Numbered from the stretch's first letter, positions 39,688-49,441 are shown. The stretch: 64,000 nucleotides of DNA from JACSRF01 sp964504445 (GCA_964504445.1 CAZDEO010000013.1:1-64000), one strand, 5' to 3'. The notes: a model not told the origin generated them from the sequence alone. Program-made: numbers and translations.

Positions 39688-41019
39688 TTACATATTGGCC
39701 AGGGTTTTGCCACTGTCTTTGAGGGCATCTACAAAGTAGCTTTCGCACGCTTCATCAATCAGCTCGGGGGTAAGTCTGGGTGCTTCATTTTCATAATCAC
39801 AAATTGAAGCCACCGTTTTCACAATGTCGCGGGGGTGTACAGATTGCATGACGCGCTGCGGTTCACGGTACCATTTTTGCAGCAGGTGTAAGAAGCTATT
39901 TTTGTCGAAGGGGACGTTAAACTGTTTGCATGAATTGACAAAGATTTGGTAGAAGAGCCGCTCATCTGGGCCAATAACTTCCACCTTCATTTGAATGCGC
40001 CGCAAAAATGCGCCGTCAACAAGATCGCCGGGATCTAAATTGGTGGAGAAAACGATGAATTGACGAAAGGGAACTTCGATGGTTTGCCCAGATTGCAGGC
40101 GCAAAAAGTCCATTTTGCTTTCCAGGGGCACAATCCAGCGGTTGAGGAGGGCCTGAGGGCTTATTTGCTGCCGCCCAAAGTCGTCGATGAGAAACATCCC
40201 ACCGTTGGCTTTGAGCTGCAGGGGTGCTTCATAGACTTTGGCGACAGGTTCAAAGCGCAGGTCAAGGGCGTCCATGGTTAATTCGCCGCCAACCATGACC
40301 ACGGGACGTTGGAAAAGGCGCCAGCGACGATCAATTTTAAGTTTGTCAGCGCCCAGGCCCAGATGCATGATCATATCTTCTTCAGAAATAGGAACATGGA
40401 TAAGCGGATCGATGACGCGAATGATTTGTCCGCCGGCGGTTAGCGCGTCGGGCAGCCAGATGGGTTCTCCCGCAGCAAGAAGGTTGCCCAGCGCTTCAGC
40501 GATGGTAGTTTTGCCATTACCTGGAGGGCCATAGAGAAAGAGGGAGGTTCCGGCATTGGCGGCAGGCCCAATTTTGCGATGAAAATTGTCTGGCAAGATA
40601 AGCTGGCTCAGGGCTTTTTTTACTTGTTCTGGTGAAACGCGGATTCTGCTTTTACCCTGAACCAGAATGGCCTGGGTATAGGCGTCAATGGTAACGGGAG
40701 TACGCCCAATGTATTGGCTACGCTCAAAAGCGTCCCGTGCACGATTCATGCCGGCATCGGTGAGGGAATAGGTGAAACTGAGACTGCCTAGTGAGCCGGC
40801 GCGGGTAACTTCGACGAGGTGTTCTTGTTTGAAACGAGAGAGGATTTGATCGACAATGCGCGCATGAATGCCGAGGATTTCGGCCATACGGGCAACGCTG
40901 GCATCCCCTTCGTTGAAAAGGATGCGGAAGATGATGTCGTTGACGATTTGGATGGAGATGCCCAGTTCTTCGGGTTCCATGGGTTGTTTAAGTAATTTTT
41001 CTAGTTCACTACTAAGCAT
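39688..41019 (-). CDS. AAA ATPase with N-terminal winged-helix domain
   Basis: A 443-aa product. The N-terminal part (about 20-100) looks like a winged-helix (MAEILGIHARIVDQILSRF, SFTYSLTDAGMNRARDAFE). The AAA core has Walker A GPPGNGKTTIAEAL (about 165), Walker B GGMFLIDDFGRQ, sensor IVFSTNLDPGDLVD and arginine-finger-like AFLRRIQMK. A C-terminal helical lid follows. No family with a known role was recognised; it may be an ATPase that remodels a partner or regulates a membrane system. No obvious partner gene is adjacent. Confidence 0.8.
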   Translation of the reverse strand: MLSSELEKLLKQPMEPEELGISIQIVNDIIFRILFNEGDASVARMAEILGIHARIVDQILSRFKQEHLVEVTRAGSLGSLSFTYSLTDAGMNRARDAFERSQYIGRTPVTIDAYTQAILVQGKSRIRVSPEQVKKALSQLILPDNFHRKIGPAANAGTSLFLYGPPGNGKTTIAEALGNLLAAGEPIWLPDALTAGGQIIRVIDPLIHVPISEEDMIMHLGLGADKLKIDRRWRLFQRPVVMVGGELTMDALDLRFEPVAKVYEAPLQLKANGGMFLIDDFGRQQISPQALLNRWIVPLESKMDFLRLQSGQTIEVPFRQFIVFSTNLDPGDLVDGAFLRRIQMKVEVIGPDERLFYQIFVNSCKQFNVPFDKNSFLHLLQKWYREPQRVMQSVHPRDIVKTVASICDYENEAPRLTPELIDEACESYFVDALKDSGKTLANM

Positions 41020-41152
41020 GGGTAAACCTCGTTGGCGTGGTTACTTGATGATTGAAGTATACCTTGGCATCGATAACGGCCGTATAGGAAAATGGGGTGT
41101 TAGCAAAAGCGGCTTACACTCATTCTACACACACCACCAGGAAGGCACAACC

Positions 41153-41176
41153 AAAAAGACGCCCGTGCGGGGCGTC
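41153..41176 (-). terminator. gyrA intrinsic terminator
   Basis: A 7-bp stem GACGCCC / GGGCGTC (41158-41164 and 41170-41176) with a 5-nt loop and five Ts on the minus strand (41153-41157). Confidence 0.8.
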
Positions 41177-41198
41177 ATGGCGATTTGGGGGAGAAGCT

Positions 41199-43724
41199 TT
41201 AAGATGGGGTTACGGCCGTTTCCAAATCCTCTATTTCATCATCACCGGGGAGTTCTTCCCCGTTGCCATTCACGCGAGACAGGCGACCTTCGCGCACCAC
41301 CGCAACAGACGCCACCGTATCATTACCGCGCAAATCCATGACCCGCACCCCTTGCGTGATCCGCCCTTGCACCGAAATATCATCAACGGCCGTGCGCAGC
41401 ATAATGCCATTGGAGGAAATAAGCGTAACCTCATCGCCAGGTTCCACCACCCGCGCACTGATAATTTTTCCCGTGCGTTCCGGCGTCAGATTCATGGCCC
41501 GCACACCTTGCCCATACCGCTGCTGCGTCCGATACTCATCCAGGGGCGTCTGCTTGCCAAACCCCTTTTCAGTGATAACCAGCAAGCTACTGCCGGGTGT
41601 CACCACATCGGCGCCAGCCAGATTGTCCCACTTCTCCAGCTTCATGGCATACACACCAGCCGCCGCACGTCCCATGGGGCGCACATCCTCTTCGCTAAAG
41701 CGAATGCCCCGCCCCTGCTCGCTGACCAAAATCAGATCCTCTCCTCCACGAGTCAGCTTCACCCAACCCAGCATGTCGTCATCATCCAGATTCAAGGCAA
41801 TCAGCCCACTGGGGCGCACGTACTCAAAAGCGCTTACCTCCACCCGCTTAATGCGCCCCTTACGGGTAATCATGGTCAGGTACTCTGCATCGGCAAAATC
41901 ATGCACCGGCAAAGCGGCCGTAATCTTCTCTTCCGGCATCAATGGCAAAATATTCATCAACGACGTACCTTTTGCCGTGCGATCCAGCTCAGGAATGTTA
42001 TACGCCTTATCCGAGTACACCTTACCCCGATCAGAGAAGAACAAAATCGTATTATGTGAACCGGCGGCAAAGAGATGCTCCAACTCATCCTCTTCCCGCG
42101 TGCTCATACCAATCAGCCCCTTACCGCCCCGCTGCTGCTTGCGGTACGCCGTTAGCGGCGTGCGCTTGATGTAGCCGCGCTGCGTAATGGAAATCAGCAC
42201 GTCCTCATCGGGGATGATGTCCTCCATGTTGATTTCCGCATCCAATCCCGGCGCAATCTCCGTGCGGCGCTCGTCGCCAAAGGTTTCTTTAAGCGCCAGC
42301 ACATCTTCCTTAATCAGTGCCAAAATCTTATCTTTGTCGGCCAGCAACCCTTGCAAATATTCAATGTGGGCGGTGATCTCCTTATACTCGTCCTCAATCT
42401 TTTGCCGTTCCAGGGCCGCCAGACGACGCAGCTGCATATCTAAAATGGCCGTGGCCTGGGCCTCAGAAAGGCCGAAATTCTCCATCAGCCGGGTCCGCGC
42501 CACGTCCGCGTCGGGCGAGCGGCGAATGGTTTCAATAACGGCATCCAGGTGGTCCAGGGCAATGAGCAGCCCTTCCAGCACGTGCTGCCGCTTCAGAGCC
42601 TTGTCCAGATCAAACTGGGTGCGGCGGGTAATAACGACTAGCCGGTGATCAATATAGATTTGCAGCGCCCTTTTCAGGGAGAGCAGCATCGGCTGTTTGT
42701 CTACCAGGGCCAACATTTGCACGCCAAAAGTGGTCTGCAGGGAAGTGTGCTTGTAAAGCTGGTTGAGCACCTTCAGGGGCTGTGCGGCCCGTTTGAGTTC
42801 CACAATGACCGAAATACCGCGCCGGTCTGAGGAATCACGCAAATCGGAAATGTCGGTAATTACGCCCTTGTTCACTAGTTCGGCAATGCGCTCAATGAGC
42901 ATGGCTTTGTTTACCTGGAAGGGTAGCTCGGTAATGTTGATGCGCTGCCGGTCGGGGTTGCGGGGCAGCTCTTCAACAGTGGCCACGCCGCGCACTACTA
43001 CCCGCCCGCGCCCAGTGGCGTAGGCATTGCGAATACCTTCTGTACCCACGATGATGCCGCCGGTGGGGAAATCTGGCCCTTTGACAAACTGCATCAGGTC
43101 GTCCAGGGTCACGTCGTCTACTTCTTCTTGACGGTCTATGAGATAGGCGATGGCGTCGCACAGCTCGGTGAGGTTGTGGGGGGGGATGTTGGTGGCCATG
43201 CCGACGGCGATGCCGGAGGTGCCGTTGAGGAGTAAATTGGGCAGTTTGGCGGGCAGCAGATCTGGCTCGGTGAGGCTGTCGTCAAAGTTGGGGACAAAGT
43301 CGACGGTCTCTTTTTCAATGTCTTCCAGAAGTTCGTTGGCAATGCGGGCCAGGCGGGCTTCGGTGTAGCGCATGGCAGCAGCGCTGTCACCGTCTACGCT
43401 GCCAAAATTGCCTTGCCCATCTACCAGCATGTAGCGCATGGAGAAATCCTGGGCCATGCGCACCATGGCGTCGTAAACGGAGGAGTCGCCGTGGGGGTGG
43501 TATTTACCCAGCACTTCGCCAACGATGCGGGCGCTTTTGCGGTGGGCGGTGTTGTAGCGAATGCCCATGTCGTGCATGGCGTAAAGAATGCGGCGATGGA
43601 CGGGTTTGAGGCCGTCGCGGGCGTCGGGCAAGGCGCGAGCGACGATGGTGCTCATGGCGTAGTCGAGGTAGGAGCTACGCATCTCCTGATTGATGTCAAT
43701 GGTGCTAACAGTACCGATTTCCAA
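41199..43724 (-). CDS. gyrA: DNA gyrase subunit A
   Basis: Type II topoisomerase subunit; 841 aa. N-terminal DYAMSTIVARALPDARDGLKP, the quinolone-resistance region HPHGDSSVYDAM and the active Tyr in AAAMRYTEARL (about 121) are clear. The C-terminal beta-pinwheel has a gyrA box (QQRGGKGLIG), which identifies gyrase rather than topoisomerase IV. Ser at QRDR positions 83/84-equivalents (GDSSVY) is the sensitive form. gyrB is not in the window. A terminator-like hairpin and a TATAAT lie in its 5' leader. Confidence 0.97.
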   Translation of the reverse strand: MEIGTVSTIDINQEMRSSYLDYAMSTIVARALPDARDGLKPVHRRILYAMHDMGIRYNTAHRKSARIVGEVLGKYHPHGDSSVYDAMVRMAQDFSMRYMLVDGQGNFGSVDGDSAAAMRYTEARLARIANELLEDIEKETVDFVPNFDDSLTEPDLLPAKLPNLLLNGTSGIAVGMATNIPPHNLTELCDAIAYLIDRQEEVDDVTLDDLMQFVKGPDFPTGGIIVGTEGIRNAYATGRGRVVVRGVATVEELPRNPDRQRINITELPFQVNKAMLIERIAELVNKGVITDISDLRDSSDRRGISVIVELKRAAQPLKVLNQLYKHTSLQTTFGVQMLALVDKQPMLLSLKRALQIYIDHRLVVITRRTQFDLDKALKRQHVLEGLLIALDHLDAVIETIRRSPDADVARTRLMENFGLSEAQATAILDMQLRRLAALERQKIEDEYKEITAHIEYLQGLLADKDKILALIKEDVLALKETFGDERRTEIAPGLDAEINMEDIIPDEDVLISITQRGYIKRTPLTAYRKQQRGGKGLIGMSTREEDELEHLFAAGSHNTILFFSDRGKVYSDKAYNIPELDRTAKGTSLMNILPLMPEEKITAALPVHDFADAEYLTMITRKGRIKRVEVSAFEYVRPSGLIALNLDDDDMLGWVKLTRGGEDLILVSEQGRGIRFSEEDVRPMGRAAAGVYAMKLEKWDNLAGADVVTPGSSLLVITEKGFGKQTPLDEYRTQQRYGQGVRAMNLTPERTGKIISARVVEPGDEVTLISSNGIMLRTAVDDISVQGRITQGVRVMDLRGNDTVASVAVVREGRLSRVNGNGEELPGDDEIEDLETAVTPS

Positions 43725-43851
43725 GATTGGACCTCCGCGGGTTACTGGGGTTTAGGCAGGAGCATTGTGGACATTTGGCAAAAGGGCAACGGGGCGTATG
43801 GCATGGGGGTTCGTGGGCGGGTTGCCTGGTTTTGCGGATGCGTTTTTGCGT

Positions 43852-43882
43852 AAAAAAGGGCCACCAAGTTGGGGGGTGGCGC
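43852..43882 (-). terminator. Terminator between ygfZ and gyrA
   Basis: The minus strand forms GCCACC / GGTGGC with a 9-nt loop and TTTTTT. It could end the ygfZ transcript; however a TATAAT box (43914-43919) lies upstream of it, so if that promoter drives gyrA the hairpin is in the leader and could attenuate. Confidence 0.6.
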
Positions 43883-43913
43883 CAGGATAAAATTCGGGAT
43901 TTTCATCTCCGAA

Positions 43914-43919
43914 ATTATA
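43914..43919 (-). promoter_or_regulatory. Candidate gyrA -10 box (TATAAT)
   Basis: TATAAT on the minus strand. The nearest -35-like sequence TTGATA is only 14 bp away, so it is not a good sigma-70 match. Confidence 0.4.
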
Positions 43920-43960
43920 CCTTATTTTTGCTGTATCAACGAATTTTAGAGGGGGGGGGA

Positions 43961-44941
43961 TTACGGCAGTACAGTAACGGCCGTTGCCCCTACAAATAGG
44001 GGTTTCTCTTCGTCAAGAACGGCCGTTTTCACATACCCTAACGCTACTGCGCCCTGCAGCCCCATGGCGGCCGACGTAATGGCGCCGGCATTCTTGCCAT
44101 TAGCCATGATTTCGGCGCCGGGGTCTAAGGGGTTGGAAGCGGTTAGGCGCACCAGCTTCTTAGCCAATCGCCCGCGGCTTTCCATGCGGGCAATGATTTC
44201 CTGACCCGTATAGCAGCCTTTGGTAAAGGATACGTCAGCCCCAAGATTTGCTTCCAGAGGGATATAGTCCAGGGTTAGCTCGTGGCCGAAGCGGGGCAAG
44301 CCATTGGCGATACGAAGGTACTCGAAAGCGGCTTCGTCGGCAGGCGTGATGCCACTACTGGCCAGGTGTTGGTAGAAGGCGTTTCGGTGGGCGGCCTGGC
44401 CCATGACAAAGTAGCCAGCGCCGTTGATGGGATCGGTTTTGTGCAGATAGGCGGTGACGCCGTTCATCTCTGCTTGCCGCCAGTGATGGAGGGGCAGGTC
44501 CGTCTCCGGGAAGCCGGCCTGACCAAGGAGGGTTAAGGCCTGGGGGCCGTAAACGGCGAAAACGGCCGTTTCCTCCGTCACGTCTTGCAAATGGAAATCG
44601 TCGTTAAAGAACACGTTGCGCAGCAGATAACGAGCCAGCGGATCGCGGTGCCCTTCGCCCGCCAGCACGTACACGGCATCACTGCTGGCATACAAAATGA
44701 GGCGATCAATGATGCGGCCAATGTCGGTGGTCAGCACGGTGGCTGCTCCCTGCCTGCTTTGGAGGGTTTTGACCGAATTGGTCGAAATGCGGTCAATAAT
44801 GTCCAGGCGGCTGGTCCCGCTGATTTTGAATAGGGCTAACGAGCTACGGTCTATGAAAACGGCCGTTTCTTGCGCAGCCTGGTACACTTTCTCATCAATC
44901 TGACGCTTCATCATCTCCATGATCCTGCCAATCCTCGCCAC
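43961..44941 (-). CDS. ygfZ: YgfZ/GcvT-like folate-binding Fe-S assembly protein
   Basis: A 326-aa protein related to glycine-cleavage T protein. The diagnostic YgfZ motif is KGCYTGQEIIARMESRG (about 240). In bacteria YgfZ supports folate-dependent Fe-S cluster enzymes. The start is uncertain: GTG 44941 has AAGGGA upstream, while ATG 44911 begins at the more conserved MKRQIDE. Its 5' end overlaps the stop of the DinB-like gene, so they are coupled. Confidence 0.85.
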   Translation of the reverse strand: MARIGRIMEMMKRQIDEKVYQAAQETAVFIDRSSLALFKISGTSRLDIIDRISTNSVKTLQSRQGAATVLTTDIGRIIDRLILYASSDAVYVLAGEGHRDPLARYLLRNVFFNDDFHLQDVTEETAVFAVYGPQALTLLGQAGFPETDLPLHHWRQAEMNGVTAYLHKTDPINGAGYFVMGQAAHRNAFYQHLASSGITPADEAAFEYLRIANGLPRFGHELTLDYIPLEANLGADVSFTKGCYTGQEIIARMESRGRLAKKLVRLTASNPLDPGAEIMANGKNAGAITSAAMGLQGAVALGYVKTAVLDEEKPLFVGATAVTVLP

Positions 44942-45458
44942 TGCTCAGCGTCCCTTCTGGGTCTAGCCGCCAACGCTGGGCAAAAAGCTGCAAATGGGGC
45001 AAAAAACGCTTTTCGCGGGCAATGACCACCTCTTGCACAAGCTGCCACAAGGATTTCCCATTTAGCTGCTTGTACTGTTTAGGGTTGGTCACCTGGCGCA
45101 GCGGCAGCGTCTCCAGCCACTCTTCCAACTGCACCCGCACCTGCTGCCAATCAGCAAACACCCGATCTAAATCCCGCCCCTGATTTTCTGCGTAGCACTG
45201 GGCGTCAAAGGCTTCTGGTTTTTGCATGGCTGCTTGCAGTTTGTCCGGCTTTTTGCCCTGGTCCAGGCGCATGATAGCAGTGACCAGCTCGGCTTCCCAC
45301 ACCGTCAGGTTGGCTAGTACGTCGGCTACTGTCCAGGTGTCCAACACGCCCGGCGCTAACAGGGCGTCGTCCGGAAGCTCTTCAATGGCCACCAGCAGGC
45401 GCTCGCGGCTGCCATCTAGCTCATCTAATAGTTGCTCAATGTCCATATTTATGCCCAT
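44895..45458 (-). CDS. DinB/ClbS-like four-helix protein
   Basis: A 187-aa protein of the DinB superfamily, closest in pattern to the ClbS/DfsB group: N-terminal helix LDELDGSRERLLVAIEELPDD, DTWTVADVLANLTVWE, then SLWQLVQEVVIAREKRFLPH. Members bind metals or act as thiol-linked or toxin-resistance enzymes; the activity cannot be told here. A second Met at 45446 could be the start. It overlaps ygfZ. Confidence 0.7.
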   Translation of the reverse strand: MGINMDIEQLLDELDGSRERLLVAIEELPDDALLAPGVLDTWTVADVLANLTVWEAELVTAIMRLDQGKKPDKLQAAMQKPEAFDAQCYAENQGRDLDRVFADWQQVRVQLEEWLETLPLRQVTNPKQYKQLNGKSLWQLVQEVVIAREKRFLPHLQLFAQRWRLDPEGTLSSGEDWQDHGDDEASD

Positions 45459-45757
45459 GATACCGGGGAAACGGCCGTTGCGCGTTCCCTCTTCTCATCT
45501 CCTCATCCCTTCCTGGTAAACTGAATTACCAAGTTTAACATGTCTGCACCCCGCCACAAAACCGCCTAGACGTGATCATACTCACGTTAAAGAGGTGATG
45601 CTCTTCCTACGAGTCATAGACAAAATTGGTCTATAGTTATGGAGAAAATTGAGAGAATCAAAAAACATTGTCCCCTGACAAAAATAAACAGTATAATCAA
45701 TCTATCTTGCTATAAGAGTTATTTATCAACTGGTACCCATTAATAGCAAAAAAACTT
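45459..45757. other. Intergenic region with a candidate promoter
   Basis: No gene is seen in 299 bp. A promoter-like pair TTGTCC (45668-45673), 18-bp spacer and TATAAT (45692-45697) points at the DUF2007 gene. An ACGGCCGT octamer lies near 45470. A pyrimidine-rich run (TCTCATC, TCCTCAT) sits near 45490-45510. Confidence 0.45.
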
Positions 45758-46093
45758 ATGGATAACAGCTTTGCAGCCCCACTTTCTAATGATGACCAGG
45801 AACAAGCAAGCGACCCAACAAACAGTGGCAACCGGGAAGTTCGTTGGGAGGTTGTTGCCCGTACACCCGGCATTACGCCAGCTCACATTATCGCCGGAAG
45901 GCTGCAAACAGAAGGCATTCCGGCGCGGGCCTGGCAAGAAGCAGCTGGGCAGGCTTATGGCATCACCGTGGGGCTGCTGGGTACAGGCTATGTTGCTGTT
46001 CCCGAAGAGTTTGTCGAAGACGCCCTGGAAATTTTAGAGGCAGAAGATGACAGCTCGCTGGATGATGTAGAATTTGATGAGAGTGATTTCTAG
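45758..46093 (+). CDS. DUF2007-type small protein
   Basis: A 111-aa protein with a disordered N-terminus (about 1-25) and a compact alpha/beta domain (WEVVARTPGITPAHIIAGRLQ, GYVAVPEEFVEDALEIL) of the DUF2007 / putative signal-transducing type. The tail is acidic (EDDSSLDDVEFDESDF). No Shine-Dalgarno is obvious before ATG 45758. It precedes ccmE by 100 bp. Confidence 0.65.
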   Translation: MDNSFAAPLSNDDQEQASDPTNSGNREVRWEVVARTPGITPAHIIAGRLQTEGIPARAWQEAAGQAYGITVGLLGTGYVAVPEEFVEDALEILEAEDDSSLDDVEFDESDF

Positions 46094-46193
46094 CAGAAAA
46101 TGAAAAGAGGAAACGATTCAGGATATGGGGAGGCAGGCCCCACTACGAGTCACCTGGATAGAGAATAGAGAAAAGGTATAAGGAGATGTTAAA

Positions 46194-46712
46194 ATGGCTG
46201 ATGTTTCTTGGACCAACAATGATGACCACGCCTTACTAAAAAGTAAAAGCAATAATCGTGTCAAGTTTATCGTGGGTGGGGTGCTTATGCTGGCTGCTAT
46301 TGCCTTTCTGGTTGTTAATGCCATGAGCGGCAACACCCAATTGTACAAAACTGTGGCAGAATTTTATAACGAGCAGCCACAATTAGTGGGACGTGATCTG
46401 CGCGTCGCGGGCTGGGTCATGGGTGATTCCATTAAGTTCACCCAAATTGACGCCACGACCTCGCGGCTGGAATTTGAAATTGTGGATGATTACTTCAACC
46501 CTGACCAACGTCTAAAAGTTGTAGCCATGAACGAAGCCATGCCTGATTTGCTGCAAGACCAAGCCCAAGCATTGGTGGAAGGGCGTGCGGGCGGTGATGG
46601 CGTTTTTATGGTTAACCCCGGCGGGTTGATGCTGAAATGCCCCACGCGCTATGAGGAAATGGATCCGGCTGGTCACCCAGACGGCGTTCCTGTAGGTGGC
46701 AGCACCCAATAG
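46194..46712 (+). CDS. ccmE: Cytochrome c maturation protein CcmE, CxxxY variant
   Basis: Haem chaperone of the System I cytochrome c pathway. The 172-aa product has an N-terminal anchor (about 24-43), an OB-fold beta barrel (about 50-140) and a C-terminal tail. The haem-binding position reads LMLKCPTRYEE, that is CxxxY in place of the usual HxxxY. This variant is known from Desulfovibrio and some archaea. AAGGAG precedes ATG 46194. ccmF follows; ccmA, B, C and D are not in the window. Confidence 0.9.
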   Translation: MADVSWTNNDDHALLKSKSNNRVKFIVGGVLMLAAIAFLVVNAMSGNTQLYKTVAEFYNEQPQLVGRDLRVAGWVMGDSIKFTQIDATTSRLEFEIVDDYFNPDQRLKVVAMNEAMPDLLQDQAQALVEGRAGGDGVFMVNPGGLMLKCPTRYEEMDPAGHPDGVPVGGSTQ

Positions 46713-46815
46713 CATAACCGCTTGCGCGTATAGGGAGAGGATTTGGTAAACTGAAAATTGGCGATTGGGGGGGAGCAATCGCCAATTTTGTCTTTTGAGG
46801 GATATAGGGAATCTG

Positions 46816-48822
46816 ATGATAGCTGATCTGGGATACTTTGCTGTGTTGTTTGCGCTTCTTGCAGCTGTTTATGCGGCGGTGGCGGCCTGGTACGGCCGTA
46901 AAACCGATAACTTCCGCTGGGTAGAGAGCGCGCGGAATGCCGTACTTATCACGCTGCCGCTTACCGCCTTGGCGTCAGTGCTGCTCATCACGCTCTTGCT
47001 CAACGATGATTTCTCCATTGACTACGTGTGGCGCGTGAGCAGCATTGAACAGCCCACGTACTTGAAGGTGACGGCTTTGTGGGGCGGGCAGGCCGGTTCC
47101 CTGCTTTTTTGGAATCTGCTACTAGCCACCTTTACGGCCGTTGCCATGGCCCGCAAATGGGATGAGCAAAAAGAACTGATGCCCTATGCCCTCATGGTCG
47201 CCAGTTTCACCCAAATCTTCTTCCTGGCCTTATCCGTCTTCATTGAAAACCCTTTTTCCCGCATAGAAGGAGGCCTCATCCCCGCCAACGGCAACGGCCT
47301 GAACCCGCTGCTGCGCCACCCCGGCATGATCATCCATCCCCCCATGCTCTACCTGGGCTTCACCGGCTTCACCATTCCCTACACCTTTGCCATGGCGGCC
47401 CTCATTTCTGGCAAGCTAGACGACTCCTGGATTCGCACCACGCGCCGCTGGACGCTAGTAGCCTGGCTTTTCCTCAGCCTGGGGCTAATCTTGGGCGGGC
47501 GCTGGGCCTATGACGTGTTGGGTTGGGGTGGTTACTGGGGTTGGGACCCCGTAGAAAACGCATCCCTCATCCCCTGGCTGTCGGGCACCGCTTTTCTGCA
47601 CTCTGTTATGATTCAGGAAAAGCGGCAGATGTTTAAGTGGTGGAACATGCTGCTCATTGTGGGCACTTACCTGCTCGTCATTTATGGCACCTTCATTGTG
47701 CGCAGCGGTGTTATCTCATCGGTCCATTCCTTTGCGCAGTCGGCAGTTGGCCCGCTGTTTTTTGGGTTCATTGTCATCATGGCTATCTTTTCGGTCTACT
47801 GGATTACCCGTCGCCGCGAAGAGTTGAAGTCACCCCACACTTTGGAATCCTTCCTTTCCCGGGAAGCAGCGTTCCTGTACAACAATTTCTTGTTTCTGGC
47901 TATTCTGGCGATTGTCTTCCTGTTTACCAATTACCCCATTATTTCTGAATTGTTCACCGGGGAACGGGGTTTTGTGGGGCCGCCGGTTTATGAGCAGGCA
48001 TTGGCGCCTTTGTTTCTGCTGCTGGTTGGGCTGATGGGGGTTGCCCCCTTAACCATGTGGTACCGCACCAGTATGCAGCGTTTGGGTCGGGCCATGTTGT
48101 GGCCGGCTGTGGTGGCTACCGTGTCTGTGGTGGCCCTGTTCTTCATGAATATTCGCATTTGGCCAGCTTTGCTCGGGGCGTGGACGGTTACTTTTTCGTT
48201 GGTACTGACTCTGGTGGAGTTTGGTAAAGGCACTCGTGCGCGCATGAAGCGGGGGGAAAATCCCTTTGTTGCTTTCTCTAACCTGATGGCGCGCAGCCGC
48301 CGACGCTATGGCGGCTATTGGATTCATCTGGGTGTGCTGGTGATGGCCTATGGCATCATTGGCGTGGAGCTGTTTCAGCAAGAGACCCAACGGCAGCTGC
48401 AGGTAGGAGATACGGTAAGCCTGGGGCATTATGAGATTCAGTTTATGGGGGTAGAACAGCGACCTGGCCCCGATGATTTGATTATTACGGAAGCGGTGGT
48501 GGATGTGTATGACAACGGCCGTTTCGTGACCACCCTCTATCCTCGCCGCGAACTGTACACCCGTACCGGCCAACCCATGACCATTCCCCATGCCCGGTCT
48601 ACCTTTTTTGAGGATTTCTATCTGCTGCTAGCCGAACAGCCGGCAACCCCCACTGCGGCCACGCTGCGCATTTTCCTCAATCCATTGATCAACTGGGTGT
48701 GGGCAGGCGGGTTTATTTTTGTGCTGGGCACGCTAATTGCGGCCTGGCCAGATCCCGTGGAAGATAAAATTACGGCCGTGGGCGCGCGCCGCCGCCCCAT
48801 CGCCATTGCCACAGGAGATTGA
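46816..48822 (+). CDS. ccmF: Cytochrome c haem lyase subunit CcmF
   Basis: Polytopic membrane protein that ligates haem to apocytochrome with CcmH. The 668-aa product has about 14 helices and the tryptophan-rich WWD domain WGGYWGWDPVENASLIPW (about 245), plus the conserved HPGMIIHPPMLYLGF. ATG 46816 is chosen because the frame upstream (from 46765) encodes no membrane segment and AGGGA lies near it. It follows ccmE by 100 bp and precedes ccmH. Confidence 0.93.
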   Translation: MIADLGYFAVLFALLAAVYAAVAAWYGRKTDNFRWVESARNAVLITLPLTALASVLLITLLLNDDFSIDYVWRVSSIEQPTYLKVTALWGGQAGSLLFWNLLLATFTAVAMARKWDEQKELMPYALMVASFTQIFFLALSVFIENPFSRIEGGLIPANGNGLNPLLRHPGMIIHPPMLYLGFTGFTIPYTFAMAALISGKLDDSWIRTTRRWTLVAWLFLSLGLILGGRWAYDVLGWGGYWGWDPVENASLIPWLSGTAFLHSVMIQEKRQMFKWWNMLLIVGTYLLVIYGTFIVRSGVISSVHSFAQSAVGPLFFGFIVIMAIFSVYWITRRREELKSPHTLESFLSREAAFLYNNFLFLAILAIVFLFTNYPIISELFTGERGFVGPPVYEQALAPLFLLLVGLMGVAPLTMWYRTSMQRLGRAMLWPAVVATVSVVALFFMNIRIWPALLGAWTVTFSLVLTLVEFGKGTRARMKRGENPFVAFSNLMARSRRRYGGYWIHLGVLVMAYGIIGVELFQQETQRQLQVGDTVSLGHYEIQFMGVEQRPGPDDLIITEAVVDVYDNGRFVTTLYPRRELYTRTGQPMTIPHARSTFFEDFYLLLAEQPATPTAATLRIFLNPLINWVWAGGFIFVLGTLIAAWPDPVEDKITAVGARRRPIAIATGD

Positions 48823-48873
48823 TCAAAGATAGCTGTCTTTAGTCTCCCGGTATTTTGAGGAGTTGGAAAAAGG

Positions 48874-49383
48874 ATGAAAACTTGTACTTTACGGTTAACG
48901 CGTTACGCTTTTTTGCTGGCTTTGCTGCTAATGGGGGCTGTACCTGCCCTGGCGCAGGAGGGCGTGCGCATGGTAACCGATGACGAGGTCAATGAAATTG
49001 CCAAAGAGGTTTACTGCCCGGTTTGCGAAAGCACGCCCCTGGACGTGTGCGAAACCCAGGCCTGCGCCGACTGGCGGGAGCTGATTCGCACCAAGCTGGC
49101 CAATGGCGAAACCAAGGAAGAGGTTTTTGCCTACTTTGCCGAGCAGTATGGCGACCGGGTATTAGCCAGTCCCCCGCCACGCGGCCTGAATTTGTTGCTG
49201 TGGATCTGGCCCTTTGTGGCCCTGATTGGCGGGGGCGCCATTTTTGTGCGTTACCTGCGCAACATGCGGTATTCGGCTGCCGAAATGGGCCAGGATGGGG
49301 AAACGGCCGTTCCGGTCAAGCCGGCCCCGCCCGTTTCTAACCAGTACGTCTCCCGGATTGAACAAGAACTAAAAGGAGAATAG
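48874..49383 (+). CDS. ccmH: Cytochrome c maturation protein CcmH
   Basis: Thiol-disulfide component that reduces apocytochrome. A signal peptide (about 1-27) is followed by the CcmH domain with the redox CPVC (about 48-51) in the context VYCPVCESTPLDVCETQAC, which carries two more cysteines than the usual LRCxxCQ form. ELIRTKLANGETKEEVFAYF and YGDRVLASPP follow, then a C-terminal membrane helix. AAGGATG leads the ATG closely. Confidence 0.9.
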   Translation: MKTCTLRLTRYAFLLALLLMGAVPALAQEGVRMVTDDEVNEIAKEVYCPVCESTPLDVCETQACADWRELIRTKLANGETKEEVFAYFAEQYGDRVLASPPPRGLNLLLWIWPFVALIGGGAIFVRYLRNMRYSAAEMGQDGETAVPVKPAPPVSNQYVSRIEQELKGE

Positions 49384-49441
49384 AAGCAGCCGCCTGCAGT
49401 TGGGAGCCATTGCCTGCCGGTGCTGTTGTGGAAAAAGAATT

